From an uncultured Fretibacterium sp. (lineage in GTDB: Bacteria; Synergistota; Synergistia; Synergistales; Aminobacteriaceae), in contig NZ_CAUUWA010000037.1 in assembly GCF_963548695.1 (NCBI RefSeq), positions 1 to 23,230 on the forward strand: a stretch of 23,230 nucleotides of DNA, written 5' to 3'. This document shows, one piece after another, positions 5,700 through 13,926 of this stretch. A program made the position numbers and the translations under genes. The first letter of the stretch is position 1. Each line of letters begins with the position of its first letter. The notes beneath the pieces are model-generated. The model was not told the origin of the DNA and did no database searches. It saw nothing but the letters and a program-made list of their open reading frames with translations.

Positions 5700-6446
5700 T
5701 CAGTTCCGGGCTCCTCGCCGTTCCTGGGCCCGGCCGCAGAGGTCCAGGAAAAGGCGATTCATGACCGGGATCGTTCTCAGAAGGTCCTCCGGGTGCCACT
5801 GCACGGCCACGATCAGGCCATCCGGGCTCTCGAAGGCCTCAACGACGCCGTCCTCGGCGCGGGCGGTAAGGGCAAGCCCCTTGCCCAGGGCCTTGACGGA
5901 CTGGTGGTGCAGCGTGTTGGTGTAGACGCTCTCGGCCTCCAGGATGCGTCGAAGGCGGGAGTCCTGCTCGATCAAAACCCTGTGCGTCGGGGTGTCACGG
6001 CGCAGCTGTTGCGCATGCAGCAGGTTCTTCTCCTCGCGCTCTCCGATATCCTGGTAGAGGCTGCCGCCGCAGGCCACGTTCAGGAGCTGCATACCGCGGC
6101 AGATGCCCAGCATGGGAACACGGTGCTCCGACGCGTAGGCCGCCACATGGAACCAGAATGCGTCCAGCTCCGGCAGCACCGGACCCAGCGTCGCGTGGGG
6201 CGGCTCCCCGTAGTAGCGGGGGTCCACGTCCCATCCCCCAGGGAAAAGCAGGCCGTCACACAGGGCCAGTGCGGGGTCCGAAAGCCCGGGATCCTCGGGA
6301 ACTGGCAGAATGACGGGGACACCGCCGTTACCGTCTATGGCCCGCACGCAGGCTGTGTTCGTGTAGCTGCGGTCGACACTCACAAAGTCGGGGTCCGGGT
6401 CTCGCCGAACGTTTCCCAGGATGCCGATGATGGGTTGGTGTCTCAT
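5700..6446 (-). CDS. Class-I glutamine amidotransferase-like hydrolase (peptidase C26, PuuD family)
   Basis: The 248-aa protein is a stand-alone class-I amidotransferase-fold hydrolase of the family that includes gamma-glutamyl-GABA hydrolase PuuD. Visible hallmarks are the N-terminal strand PIIGILGN, the oxyanion segment LLFPGGWDVDPRYYGE (67-81), the nucleophile elbow GICRGMQLLN with Cys116, HHQSVK at 180-185, and WHPE with His218 and Glu220 completing the triad. The substrate is probably a gamma-glutamyl compound, but no other polyamine-degradation gene is near, so that is inference. I start at 6446 (MRHQPIIG), matching the family N-terminus; an ATG at 6467 also fits. It follows the chemoreceptor gene by 30 bases or fewer and is probably co-transcribed with it. 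Confidence 0.88.
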   Translation of the reverse strand: MRHQPIIGILGNVRRDPDPDFVSVDRSYTNTACVRAIDGNGGVPVILPVPEDPGLSDPALALCDGLLFPGGWDVDPRYYGEPPHATLGPVLPELDAFWFHVAAYASEHRVPMLGICRGMQLLNVACGGSLYQDIGEREEKNLLHAQQLRRDTPTHRVLIEQDSRLRRILEAESVYTNTLHHQSVKALGKGLALTARAEDGVVEAFESPDGLIVAVQWHPEDLLRTIPVMNRLFLDLCGRAQERRGARN

Positions 6447-6475
6447 GCGCCGGAATCTTCCTCCCACCCATACGG

Positions 6476-8842
6476 CTATTTCCCGTGCTCAATTCTGTGA
6501 ATGAGGCGGTTGAGCAGGTGAATGACCTTTCCTGAGCTCCGGCGCAGAAGCCTGAAACAACGTTTTGCATTCTTGATGTCCCCGTTTTCGCAAAAGGCGG
6601 CGGCCTGTGCGGCCATCTCGTGCACCAGCCTGTGAGGGTGATCGAGCGCCTGGTACTCGGGCAGCCCCTTGAAGGGGTTGTCCGGGGCGTGATACCACTC
6701 CCCCAGCCGGCACTGCTCCGACGATCCGACCTCCTCATGTCGCAACTTTTCCTTTCCCTTAATCAGGTTGTCGATGCGCATCTTCCAGAGCAGGTGGTCG
6801 GACTTGGCCTTTTTGATCCGGCTCGTATCGGTGGGGCTCACGGGCGCTCCATCATCGACCCGAAAGACGGCGACGCTCTCCTCCAGATGCGTCGCCATGG
6901 CGTTCAGGGCGTCGGCCTCCGTCTCGATGTTCCGGATGGAGGTGTGGGTCTCGTCGGTCATCGACGCGGCCTGCCTCGCCTTGGCCTCCGTCCTCTCGAG
7001 GGTTTCCAGCATCGAGCCCACCAGCCGGACGACCTCCTCGGAGCTCTTTGCCTCCTCGTCGGCGATCGAGACGATCTCGCCGATAGCGCTGCCAGCTTCC
7101 TTACTGGCGCTGAAGATGGAATTCAGGGCGTCTCCCGCAAGCCTCACGTCCGCGACGCCGTTCTCCACCTCGGCTCCGCTCTGGCGGATCCCCTCGACGG
7201 CGCCGGCCGTGTTCTCGACAATCTTGCCGACGAGCTGGGCCACCTCCATCGCACCCTTGTTGGATTCCTCGGCGAGCTTGCGCACCTCGTCGGCGACCAC
7301 GGCAAACCCCTTGCCCGCCTCCCCGGCGCGGGCGGCCTCGATGGCCGCGTTCAAGGCCAGAAGGTTGGTCTGGCGCGCGAGCCCGGTGATCGTCTCGGTG
7401 ATGCTCGAGATGCGCCGGGAGTTCTCGTCAAGCATCGCCATCCAGTCCTCGGTCTGGCGGCTGAGCTCCTTGATTCGCTCCATCCTCCGGATGGCGTTCT
7501 CGACGGTGCCATGCCCTTGTGTGGCGGCGGATATAGTCTGGGAGGAGTGCCCAAGGATCTCCTGGCTCTTCCTCTGGGCCGTCTGGACGAGCTCCGCAAG
7601 GCTCAGAAGCACGCGGTGCGCGTCCCTGGCCGCACCGTCCCCCTCGGTCGTCAAAGTCGAGACCTCCGAGACGCAGGCCGAGACCTCCCGGGTCGACGCG
7701 GCGGCCTCCCCGACGGACGAGGCGATCCCCTTGGAGGCGGATTCCAGACTTGCCGAGGAGGTTCGGACGTTGGCCACCATGGAGGACTGCTGCTGCGTCA
7801 TCCGATTGAAGGTCGCCAGCAGCTCGGAGATGTCGTCGTCCGAGTAGATCTCCCCGTGCACGGTCAGATCTCCCGCCCCAGCGGAGGCTATCAGGCCGCG
7901 GAGGTTGGTCAGGGGCCGGTCGATCCTGCGGATGAGCAGGATGACGATCGCCGACGCGGGAAACAGAAGGACGATGATGGTCCAGAACACCGTCCGAAAG
8001 ATGGAGCACATAATTCCCGAGGTCAGAGTAAGAGGTCTCGAGGCGGAGACCATGCCGACGGGCGTCCCCTTGGCGCCGATCAGGGGGCGTAACGCGGTCA
8101 GGTAGTTCGAACCAAGCCCCGGGTCCCGGCTCAGGGACACGGTCCCGGCGACCCCTTCCGGCAACGGGGTATTCAGCGGCTTGCCGTCCGGGGCCAACAC
8201 GGTGCAGGCCACCCGTTCCCGGCCCAGAAATACGGAGAAATCACTCCCGATGATCTGCTTGGCCTCGTTGACCAGGCTGTTGTTGGTGTTGTTGCTCACG
8301 ACATAGCCGGTGGACAGGGCGCCGATGACCTCACCATTGAAGCGGACGGGCGCCCCGGCCCGGACGGAGAGCCGGACCTTCCGCCCCTCCTCGACTCCCA
8401 CCGAGCTCTCGCCCTGCAGTGCCCTGCTGATGTTCGTCTGGTTCGAGATGTTGTCGTCGGCCGCCGGAATCTCGTTGGGTAGGTGCGCCCGAAAGAGGGT
8501 CCTGCCCTTCGCGTCCGTCAGGACGAGGTAGTCCATATCGCCCTCCTGAAGCATGGGAACGGCGACCTTTCTCATCTCCTCTACGCTGCCGGAACGCATC
8601 GCCTCGATCAGCGTGTCCCGCTCGGCGAAGTGCTGGGCGCGCGCCAAGGACTCCTCCTCATAGATCCGAAGAAGGCTGCAGAACCCCTCCAGATCATGCT
8701 GGACACTTTCCTGAAGCTGGCCCCGGACCTGCGCGTTGACGCTCAGGAGGACGCTCGCCGAGAGGACGAGGATCGACAGGAGAAAGACCCCTCCGACGGC
8801 CACTATGAACTTTTCCTTGAGACTGCGCAGATGAATCAACAT
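6476..8842 (-). CDS. Methyl-accepting chemotaxis protein with Cache-like sensor and C-terminal CZB domain
   Basis: This 788-aa transmembrane chemoreceptor has TM1 at about 12-34, a Cache-like extracytoplasmic domain at about 35-275 (DMDYLVLTDAKGRTLFRAHL, GEVIGALSTGYVV), TM2 at about 284-304 and a HAMP domain beginning RRIDRPLTNLRGL. The coiled-coil signalling domain has the conserved tip GLARQTNLLALNAAIEAARA and VVADEVRKLAEES near 487-527. The C-terminal 106 residues match the chemoreceptor zinc-binding (CZB) domain: HLLWKMRID with His683, QCRLGEWY with Cys711, and HPHRLVHEM with His737 and His741 as likely zinc ligands. It should signal through CheA/CheW, absent here. The start at 8842 (MLIHLRS) has AAGGGG 7 bases upstream; a 17-codon upstream extension lacks one. 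Confidence 0.93.
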   Translation of the reverse strand: MLIHLRSLKEKFIVAVGGVFLLSILVLSASVLLSVNAQVRGQLQESVQHDLEGFCSLLRIYEEESLARAQHFAERDTLIEAMRSGSVEEMRKVAVPMLQEGDMDYLVLTDAKGRTLFRAHLPNEIPAADDNISNQTNISRALQGESSVGVEEGRKVRLSVRAGAPVRFNGEVIGALSTGYVVSNNTNNSLVNEAKQIIGSDFSVFLGRERVACTVLAPDGKPLNTPLPEGVAGTVSLSRDPGLGSNYLTALRPLIGAKGTPVGMVSASRPLTLTSGIMCSIFRTVFWTIIVLLFPASAIVILLIRRIDRPLTNLRGLIASAGAGDLTVHGEIYSDDDISELLATFNRMTQQQSSMVANVRTSSASLESASKGIASSVGEAAASTREVSACVSEVSTLTTEGDGAARDAHRVLLSLAELVQTAQRKSQEILGHSSQTISAATQGHGTVENAIRRMERIKELSRQTEDWMAMLDENSRRISSITETITGLARQTNLLALNAAIEAARAGEAGKGFAVVADEVRKLAEESNKGAMEVAQLVGKIVENTAGAVEGIRQSGAEVENGVADVRLAGDALNSIFSASKEAGSAIGEIVSIADEEAKSSEEVVRLVGSMLETLERTEAKARQAASMTDETHTSIRNIETEADALNAMATHLEESVAVFRVDDGAPVSPTDTSRIKKAKSDHLLWKMRIDNLIKGKEKLRHEEVGSSEQCRLGEWYHAPDNPFKGLPEYQALDHPHRLVHEMAAQAAAFCENGDIKNAKRCFRLLRRSSGKVIHLLNRLIHRIEHGK

Positions 8843-8988
8843 AAAGGACCCCTTTCGGCAAGGTATGGCGTTTTGTCGCAGAAGAATACACAACTTAGGT
8901 ATAAGGGCATAGTGCCCCTGTTTGGTTATGATAACACAGGAGTGCGCCGGATGGCGGGGAACACCGCGGCATTCCGGAGCCCCGTGTC

Positions 8989-9017
8989 TTTACGGCCGGC
9001 GCGGGATACAATAGAAT
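8989..9017 (+). promoter_or_regulatory. Predicted promoter of the liv operon
   Basis: TTTACG at 8989-8994 and TAGAAT at 9012-9017 are 17 bp apart and lie 64 bases upstream of the first liv gene. TACAAT at 9007-9012 is an overlapping alternative -10. No operator-like palindrome is evident. Confidence 0.4.
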
Positions 9018-9080
9018 AAGGCAGTAATTCCGGCAAATCGTTTCCGGACTTGACGAAAATGACGTGAGGAGGGATTTACA

Positions 9081-10226
9081 GTGAGAAGGCTTATGTTGTG
9101 TGCGGCGGTGCTCTTGTTGTTCGCTGCCTCTCCCGTGTGGGGGGCGGACACGATCAAGGTGGGCGAGATCGCGACGGTGACGGGCGACTTCGCGGCCTAC
9201 GGGATTGCGGAGGTGGAGTCCGTCAAGATCGCCGTGGATGAGATCAACGCGGCGGGCGGCGTCCTGGGCAGAAAGCTGGAGGTCGTCATGTACGACTGCC
9301 GCACCCGCCAGGAGGACATGGTCAACGCGGCGCGGCGGATCGTCGAGCAGGACAAGGTCGTGGCGGTTATCGGCCCCAGCGGCAGCGGGCTGTGTATCGC
9401 GGCGGCCCCCGTCTTCAACAGGGGCCGAGTCCCCCATCTCGGCACCCTGCCCACCAACCCCCTGGTCACCACGGACGAGGCCGGAAAGGTGCGCCCCTAC
9501 AACTTCCGCATCTGCTTCCTGGATCCCTATCAAGGACGCATGATGGCCTACTTCGCCGCCAGGGACCTCAAGGCGTCCAGGGCCGCGATCCTCTACGACG
9601 TGTCGAGCGACTACTCCCAGGGCCAGCGCGAGTTCTTCGTGAAGGGCTTCGAGGAGTTTGGCGGCAGGATCGTCGCGGACGAGGGGTTCCGCGGCGAGGA
9701 CGTGGACTTCCGCTCCCAGCTGACCAACATCAAGGACAGCGGCGCCGATGTCCTGATCTTCCCATTTATGGGCAAGTCCCTGCCCCTGGCCGTGAAGCAG
9801 GCCCGCGAGCTTGGGCTTAAAACCGTAATTGTAGGGGGCGACGGGTACGGCGACTTCATGTGGGAGGTCGCGGGCGACGCTCTGGGCGACACCTACTGGG
9901 TCAGCCACGTGGACCGCTACGACCCCGCACTGAAGGGCTTCTTCGATAAGTACAAGGAGAGGACGGGCACGGAGTGCCAGGAGTTCATGAACGCCGTCAT
10001 GGCTTACGACTGCGTCTACTGGCTGAAGGACGCGATCGAGCGCGCCCAGTCGGCCGACCCCGTCAAGGTGCGCGACGCCCTGGAGCAGACGGCAAACCTC
10101 GAGCTGCTGCACTGCACCCTGACCATGGACGAGTTCCACAACCCCAAGGACAAGGACGGCGTCATGCTGAGGTGCGATCCCGAACAGAGGAAGGCGCTGT
10201 TCTTCAAGAAGGTACGTCCGGAGTAG
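9081..10226 (+). CDS. livJ: Branched-chain amino-acid-type ABC transporter substrate-binding protein
   Basis: This 381-aa secreted binding protein is of the Leu/Ile/Val-binding (periplasmic binding fold type I) family. A signal peptide (RRLMLCAAVLLLFAASPVWG) precedes a likely signal peptidase I site before ADTIKVGEIATVTGDFA. There is no lipobox cysteine, so it should be soluble in the periplasm. Family blocks include AVDEINAAGGVLGRKLEVV, VVAVIGPSGSGLCIAAAPVF, AAILYDVSSDYSQGQ and MNAVMAYDCVYWLKDAI. The start is GTG with GGAGGG 7 bases upstream. It leads an operon with livHMGF about 100 bases downstream. Ligand identity cannot be read from sequence; amino acids or short amides are likely. Confidence 0.93.
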   Translation: MRRLMLCAAVLLLFAASPVWGADTIKVGEIATVTGDFAAYGIAEVESVKIAVDEINAAGGVLGRKLEVVMYDCRTRQEDMVNAARRIVEQDKVVAVIGPSGSGLCIAAAPVFNRGRVPHLGTLPTNPLVTTDEAGKVRPYNFRICFLDPYQGRMMAYFAARDLKASRAAILYDVSSDYSQGQREFFVKGFEEFGGRIVADEGFRGEDVDFRSQLTNIKDSGADVLIFPFMGKSLPLAVKQARELGLKTVIVGGDGYGDFMWEVAGDALGDTYWVSHVDRYDPALKGFFDKYKERTGTECQEFMNAVMAYDCVYWLKDAIERAQSADPVKVRDALEQTANLELLHCTLTMDEFHNPKDKDGVMLRCDPEQRKALFFKKVRPE

Positions 10227-10270
10227 AACGAAAAGAGCGGGATAAAAGGGGCCTGGCATTCGGTTGCGAG

Positions 10271-10312
10271 GGTTTGGGTACGAAGGCTTGGGTACGAAGG
10301 CTTGGGCACGAA
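10271..10312. repeat. Three tandem 14-bp repeats in the livJ-livH gap
   Basis: Units GGTTTGGGTACGAA (10271-10284), GGCTTGGGTACGAA (10285-10298) and GGCTTGGGCACGAA (10299-10312) follow each other exactly and end 13 bases before the livH start. One base separates neighbouring units. They supply the only AAGGG ribosome-site-like sequence for livH at the array end. Confidence 0.95.
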
Positions 10313-10325
10313 GGGATGATGTCTT

Positions 10326-11222
10326 TTGGCCATTACGCTGTCAACGTTGCTTCAACAGATCATCAACGGGCTTTCCCTGGGGTCGGTCTACGCGCTCATC
10401 GCCGTTGGGTATTCGCTGGTGTACTCCATCCTGCTCTTCTCCAACTTCGCGCACGGCGGTTTTCTGGTCGTGGGAGGGTACGCCTGCTATTACCTCCTGA
10501 CGCAGCAGGGATATGGGATAATCCCGGCGTCGGCGGGGGCGATCCTGGCCTCGGGCGTGGTAGCCGTCCTGACCGAGCGACTGGCCTACAAACCGATCCG
10601 CGAGCGCACCTCCATGACGCTCTACCTGCTGATCGCCTCCATGGGCGTCAGCATCGTCATCGAGAACATCTTCGTCATCGTGGTGGGCGGGCGCTTCCGG
10701 GCCCTGCCGCAGGACACGTTTCCGTCCGGGGTGTTCAGCCTGGGCGGTGGGGTCACGGTCAACGCCTCCGACATCCTCTCGCTGGCCGTCGCCGTCGTTT
10801 TTCTGGGGGCGCTCCAGCTCTTCCTGTCGCGCACGCGCTGGGGCCTGGCCATCCGTGCGGCGGCGTGCGATCTGCGCACGGCCGGCCTGATGGGGGTCAA
10901 CGTGACGCTCCTGATCGGCATCGTCTTCTTCGTCGCGGGGCTGCTGGCCGCGGTGGGGGGGATCTTCCTCTCCGCGAAGTACTCGCTCTATCCGCAGCTC
11001 GGCAACATCACGATCAAGGCGTTCATCGCCGCGGTGATCGGCGGCCTGGGCTCGCTGCCCGGCGCGGTGCTGGGCAGCCTGATCCTGGGCCTTGCGGAGA
11101 TGCTCACCGCGGGGTTCGTCAGCAGCCAGATGCGGGATATGGTCGTGTTCTCCATGCTGGTGGTCATGCTGCTGGTCCGGCCCGCCGGGTTCTTCGGCAA
11201 GAGCGTCGGGGACAAGATCTAG
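10326..11222 (+). CDS. livH: Branched-chain amino-acid-type ABC transporter permease LivH
   Basis: This 298-aa polytopic membrane protein of the LivH/BPD_transp_2 family forms one half of the transmembrane channel with LivM. The N-terminal LLQQIINGLSLGSVYALIAV, the segment AVGYSLVYSILLFSNFAHGG, and the EAA-like loop RAAACDLRTAGLMGVNVTL near residues 178-196 are typical, as is the end VFSMLVVMLLVRPAGFFGK. About eight hydrophobic segments are visible. No ATG lies in frame near the conserved N-terminus, so I use TTG at 10326; its ribosome site is poor (AAGGG about 11 bases upstream). The tandem 14-bp repeats sit just before it. Confidence 0.92.
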   Translation: MAITLSTLLQQIINGLSLGSVYALIAVGYSLVYSILLFSNFAHGGFLVVGGYACYYLLTQQGYGIIPASAGAILASGVVAVLTERLAYKPIRERTSMTLYLLIASMGVSIVIENIFVIVVGGRFRALPQDTFPSGVFSLGGGVTVNASDILSLAVAVVFLGALQLFLSRTRWGLAIRAAACDLRTAGLMGVNVTLLIGIVFFVAGLLAAVGGIFLSAKYSLYPQLGNITIKAFIAAVIGGLGSLPGAVLGSLILGLAEMLTAGFVSSQMRDMVVFSMLVVMLLVRPAGFFGKSVGDKI

Positions 11223-11232
11223 GGGGTGCATC

Positions 11233-12153
11233 GTGAAGAGGAGCCTGCTTGGAAACTCCGCCGTGATCGCCCTCGGCCTGGCCCTGGCCCTGTACCCGCT
11301 GGGCGGGTATCAGGAGGGCATCGTCATCCTGCTCTGCATCAACTGCATCGCCGCCATGGGCGTGTCGCTCCTCACCGGCTTCACGGGGATCTTCACGCTG
11401 GGGCACGCAGCCTACATGGCGCTCGGGGCCTACACGGCCGCGATCCTGACCGTCAGGTACGGCGTCCACTGGCTGCCCGCCATCGTCGCGGGCGGTCTCA
11501 TAGCTGTGCTCGTCGCCTGGATGATCGGAATGCCGACGCTCCGCCTGACGGGCGACTACTACGCCATCGCCTCCATCGGCCTGGGGGAGGCCATTCGCCT
11601 GATCCTTGAGAACTGGCAGTCCTTCACCAGGGGAGCGCGCGGTTTTCCAGGCATCGACTACTACACCACCCGGGGCGTCGCCGTTGCCTTCTTCACCGTC
11701 CTGACCATCCTGACGTTCAACCTCATTAACAGCCGCCTGGGGCGCGAGCTCAAGGCCTCGAGGGACGACCGGCTGGCCGCCTCGCTGATGGGCTTCAACA
11801 CCGCGGCGTCCCGCATGAAGGCGCTCCTGATCTCCGCGTTCTACTGCGGCGTGTCGGGCGCCCTGCTGGGGGGCTACATGAACTTCATCCAGCCGTCGAT
11901 GTTCGACATGATGAAATCGACCGAGCTGACGGCGGTCGTGGTTTTCGGGGGGCTGGGCTCCATGAGCGGGACCCTGCTGGGCTCGGCGATTGTCACCTCG
12001 GTCATGGAGTATTTCAGGGACATCTCGCAGTACCGCATGCTCATCTACGGCCTGCTGCTGGTCGTCATCATGGTGGTGCGGCCGGAGGGGCTTTTGGGCG
12101 ACCGGGAGATCTGGAGCTTCCTGCCCGGCGCCGGGTCCGGGAGGAGGGGATAG
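11233..12153 (+). CDS. livM: Branched-chain amino-acid-type ABC transporter permease LivM
   Basis: This 306-aa polytopic permease pairs with LivH. Diagnostic segments are GVSLLTGFTGIFTLGHAAYM (residues 43-62), PTLRLTGDYYAIASIGLGEA (99-118), the cytoplasmic EAA-like loop RELKASRDDRLAASLMGFNT, and the C-terminal ELTAVVVFGGLGSMSGTLLG and VVRPEGLLGDRE. The start GTG at 11233 has AGGGGG 7 bases upstream and lies 10 bases after the livH stop; longer frames upstream are out-of-frame shadow of livH. It is followed within 2 bases by livG. Confidence 0.93.
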   Translation: MKRSLLGNSAVIALGLALALYPLGGYQEGIVILLCINCIAAMGVSLLTGFTGIFTLGHAAYMALGAYTAAILTVRYGVHWLPAIVAGGLIAVLVAWMIGMPTLRLTGDYYAIASIGLGEAIRLILENWQSFTRGARGFPGIDYYTTRGVAVAFFTVLTILTFNLINSRLGRELKASRDDRLAASLMGFNTAASRMKALLISAFYCGVSGALLGGYMNFIQPSMFDMMKSTELTAVVVFGGLGSMSGTLLGSAIVTSVMEYFRDISQYRMLIYGLLLVVIMVVRPEGLLGDREIWSFLPGAGSGRRG

Positions 12154-12155
12154 CC

Positions 12156-13055
12156 TTGCCGCGGGATATCGGGACGGACCAGGTGCTCCTGGAACTGGAG
12201 CACGTCGACATGCGCTTCGGCGGGGTCCACGCCGTCCGGGACATGAGCTTCCGCATCATGGACAACGCCCTGACCGGCATCATCGGCCCCAACGGAGCCG
12301 GCAAGACGACGGTCTTCAACATCGTCTCCGGCGTCTACAACCCGACGGCGGGAAGCATCTGGTTCCGGGACCAGGACATCACGCCCATGGCGGCGTATCA
12401 GGTGAACCGGCTCGGCATAGCCCGAACCTTCCAGAACCTGAGGCTCTTCGGGCGCTCCTCGGTGCTGGAAAACGTCATGACCGCCGCACAGAACCGCTTC
12501 CGCTACTCCTTTCGGGAGGACCTGAGGGGACAGCTCTTCCCAGGCTACCGCCCCGACCCCGAGTACCGCTACGGCTTCTGGGAGTCCCTGCTCCACACCG
12601 GGCGCTGGGCCGTGGTTGAACGGAACATCCGCGCCAAGAGCCTGGAGCTTCTGGAGCGGGTGGGACTGGCGGACCGCGCCCGTCAGGCCGCGGGGACGTT
12701 GCCCTACGGGATGCAGCGGAGGCTCGAGATTGCACGCGCCCTGGCGCTGGACCCAAAGTTACTGCTGCTGGACGAGCCGGCGGCGGGGATGAACCCCGAG
12801 GAGGTATTTGCCCTGAACGACCTTATTACGGGCATCCATCGGGAGTTTCGCCTGACGACCCTGGTCATCGAGCACCACATGGACCTGATCATGAGGATCT
12901 GTCCACACATCATCTGCGTGAACTTCGGGGCCAAGATCGCGGAGGGCTCGCCCGAGGAGATCCGGAACGACCCCGAGGTACTCGGCGCCTATCTTGGTGA
13001 GGGTGAGGGCGACGACGAGGCGGACGGCAAGGCGAATGAGGAGGCGGCATCGTGA
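12156..13055 (+). CDS. livG: Branched-chain amino-acid-type ABC transporter ATPase LivG
   Basis: This 299-aa cytoplasmic ATPase powers the LivHM permease. Walker A is GPNGAGKT (44-51), the Q-loop region TFQNLRLF, the signature-type motif LPYGMQRRLEI (182-192), Walker B LLLLDEP (202-208) and the H-loop IEHHMD. The signature is a relaxed variant of LSGGQ, as is common in LivG. The insertion between Q-loop and signature (about 110-160, with RYGFWESLLHTGRW) is typical of LivG and distinguishes it from LivF. The start is TTG at 12156 with GGAGGGG 6 bases upstream. The acidic C-terminal tail (GEGEGDDEADGKANEE) is longer than usual. Confidence 0.94.
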   Translation: MPRDIGTDQVLLELEHVDMRFGGVHAVRDMSFRIMDNALTGIIGPNGAGKTTVFNIVSGVYNPTAGSIWFRDQDITPMAAYQVNRLGIARTFQNLRLFGRSSVLENVMTAAQNRFRYSFREDLRGQLFPGYRPDPEYRYGFWESLLHTGRWAVVERNIRAKSLELLERVGLADRARQAAGTLPYGMQRRLEIARALALDPKLLLLDEPAAGMNPEEVFALNDLITGIHREFRLTTLVIEHHMDLIMRICPHIICVNFGAKIAEGSPEEIRNDPEVLGAYLGEGEGDDEADGKANEEAAS

Positions 13056-13777
13056 TGGCGGACGTATTGCTCGAGGCACGGGACCTTCATGTCAGCTACG
13101 GGGCAATCCGGGCGCTGCAGGGGTTCTCCCTGACCCTTCGGGAAAAGGAGATCGTCGCCGTCATCGGCGCCAACGGCGCGGGTAAGTCCACCTTCATGAA
13201 CGCGCTCATGGGGCTGGTCCACCTCTCCGAGGGCACGGTGACCCTGGAGGGACGGGCCCTGTCCTCCAGGAGCTTCAGGGTCGTCCGCAGCGGGCTCTCC
13301 CTGGTCCCCGAGGGGCGGAGGATCTTCGCGCCCCTGACGGTGGAGGAGAACCTTCGGATCGGCGCGTTCGCCCGGAGGGACCCCAAGTCCGTCCGGGAGG
13401 ACTTCGATTGGGTGCTCTCCCTGTTTCCGCGCCTGAGGGAACGGCTGCACCAGTACGCGGGCACCCTGTCGGGCGGGGAACAACAGATGCTGGCGATCGC
13501 CCGGGCGCTGATGGCCCGCCCCCGCGTGCTGCTGCTGGACGAGCCCTCCCTGGGGCTCGCGCCAATCATCATCCGGGACATCTTCAGGGAGCTGCGCCGG
13601 ATCAATGAGGAGGGCGTCAGCATCCTGCTCGTCGAGCAGAACGCCCGGCAGGCCCTGCTGCTGTCACACCGGGCCTATGTCCTCCAGACGGGATGCCTTC
13701 TGAAGGAGGGGCCGTCCCGCGACCTGCTGGAGGACCCCGACATCAGGGCCGCCTACCTGGGCCAAGGACGAGAGTAA
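13052..13777 (+). CDS. livF: Branched-chain amino-acid-type ABC transporter ATPase LivF
   Basis: This second ATPase of the transporter (about 240 aa) has Walker A GANGAGKS near residue 39, the characteristic SLVPEGRRIFAPLTVEENL block, signature TLSGGEQQMLAIARAL, Walker B VLLLDEPSLGLAP and H-loop LLVEQN, all LivF hallmarks. GTG at 13052 (7 bases from GGAGG) and ATG at 13055 are both possible; the latter overlaps the livG stop as TGATG. The gene ends inside the first unit of a 14-bp repeat. It probably ends the liv operon, though no clear terminator separates it from fchA. Confidence 0.94.
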   Translation: MMADVLLEARDLHVSYGAIRALQGFSLTLREKEIVAVIGANGAGKSTFMNALMGLVHLSEGTVTLEGRALSSRSFRVVRSGLSLVPEGRRIFAPLTVEENLRIGAFARRDPKSVREDFDWVLSLFPRLRERLHQYAGTLSGGEQQMLAIARALMARPRVLLLDEPSLGLAPIIIRDIFRELRRINEEGVSILLVEQNARQALLLSHRAYVLQTGCLLKEGPSRDLLEDPDIRAAYLGQGRE

Positions 13778-13808
13778 AATGACAGGAGTAGAATGACAAG
13801 AGTAGAAT
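13773..13808. repeat. 14-bp tandem repeat at the livF 3' end
   Basis: AGTAAAATGACAGG (13773-13786), AGTAGAATGACAAG (13787-13800) and a partial AGTAGAAT (13801-13808) are consecutive. The first unit contains the livF stop codon, so the duplication lies downstream of the coding region. Confidence 0.85.
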
Positions 13809-13926
13809 CTGGATAAAGCGGGGCGCTCCTGGCCCCCGTCCGTGTTATGATAGGAAGCGATCTGTTGCTGTCCCCGTTCTTTAAGGGGCCTCAAAAAAAC
13901 TCGAAACTTTACAAGGAGGAATGAAC

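Noticed and set aside
6620..8092. 490-codon open frame on the plus strand
   Set aside because: It is antisense to the chemoreceptor gene; GC-rich codon bias keeps this frame open and its translation is Arg/Gly/Asp-rich without motifs.
8895..10259. 454-codon minus-strand frame opposite livJ
   Set aside because: It is the complement of a well-recognised binding protein and has His/Val-rich shadow composition.
9974..11236. 420-codon plus-strand frame spanning the livJ end and livH
   Set aside because: It runs out of frame through two recognised genes and is Arg/Pro/Gly-rich.
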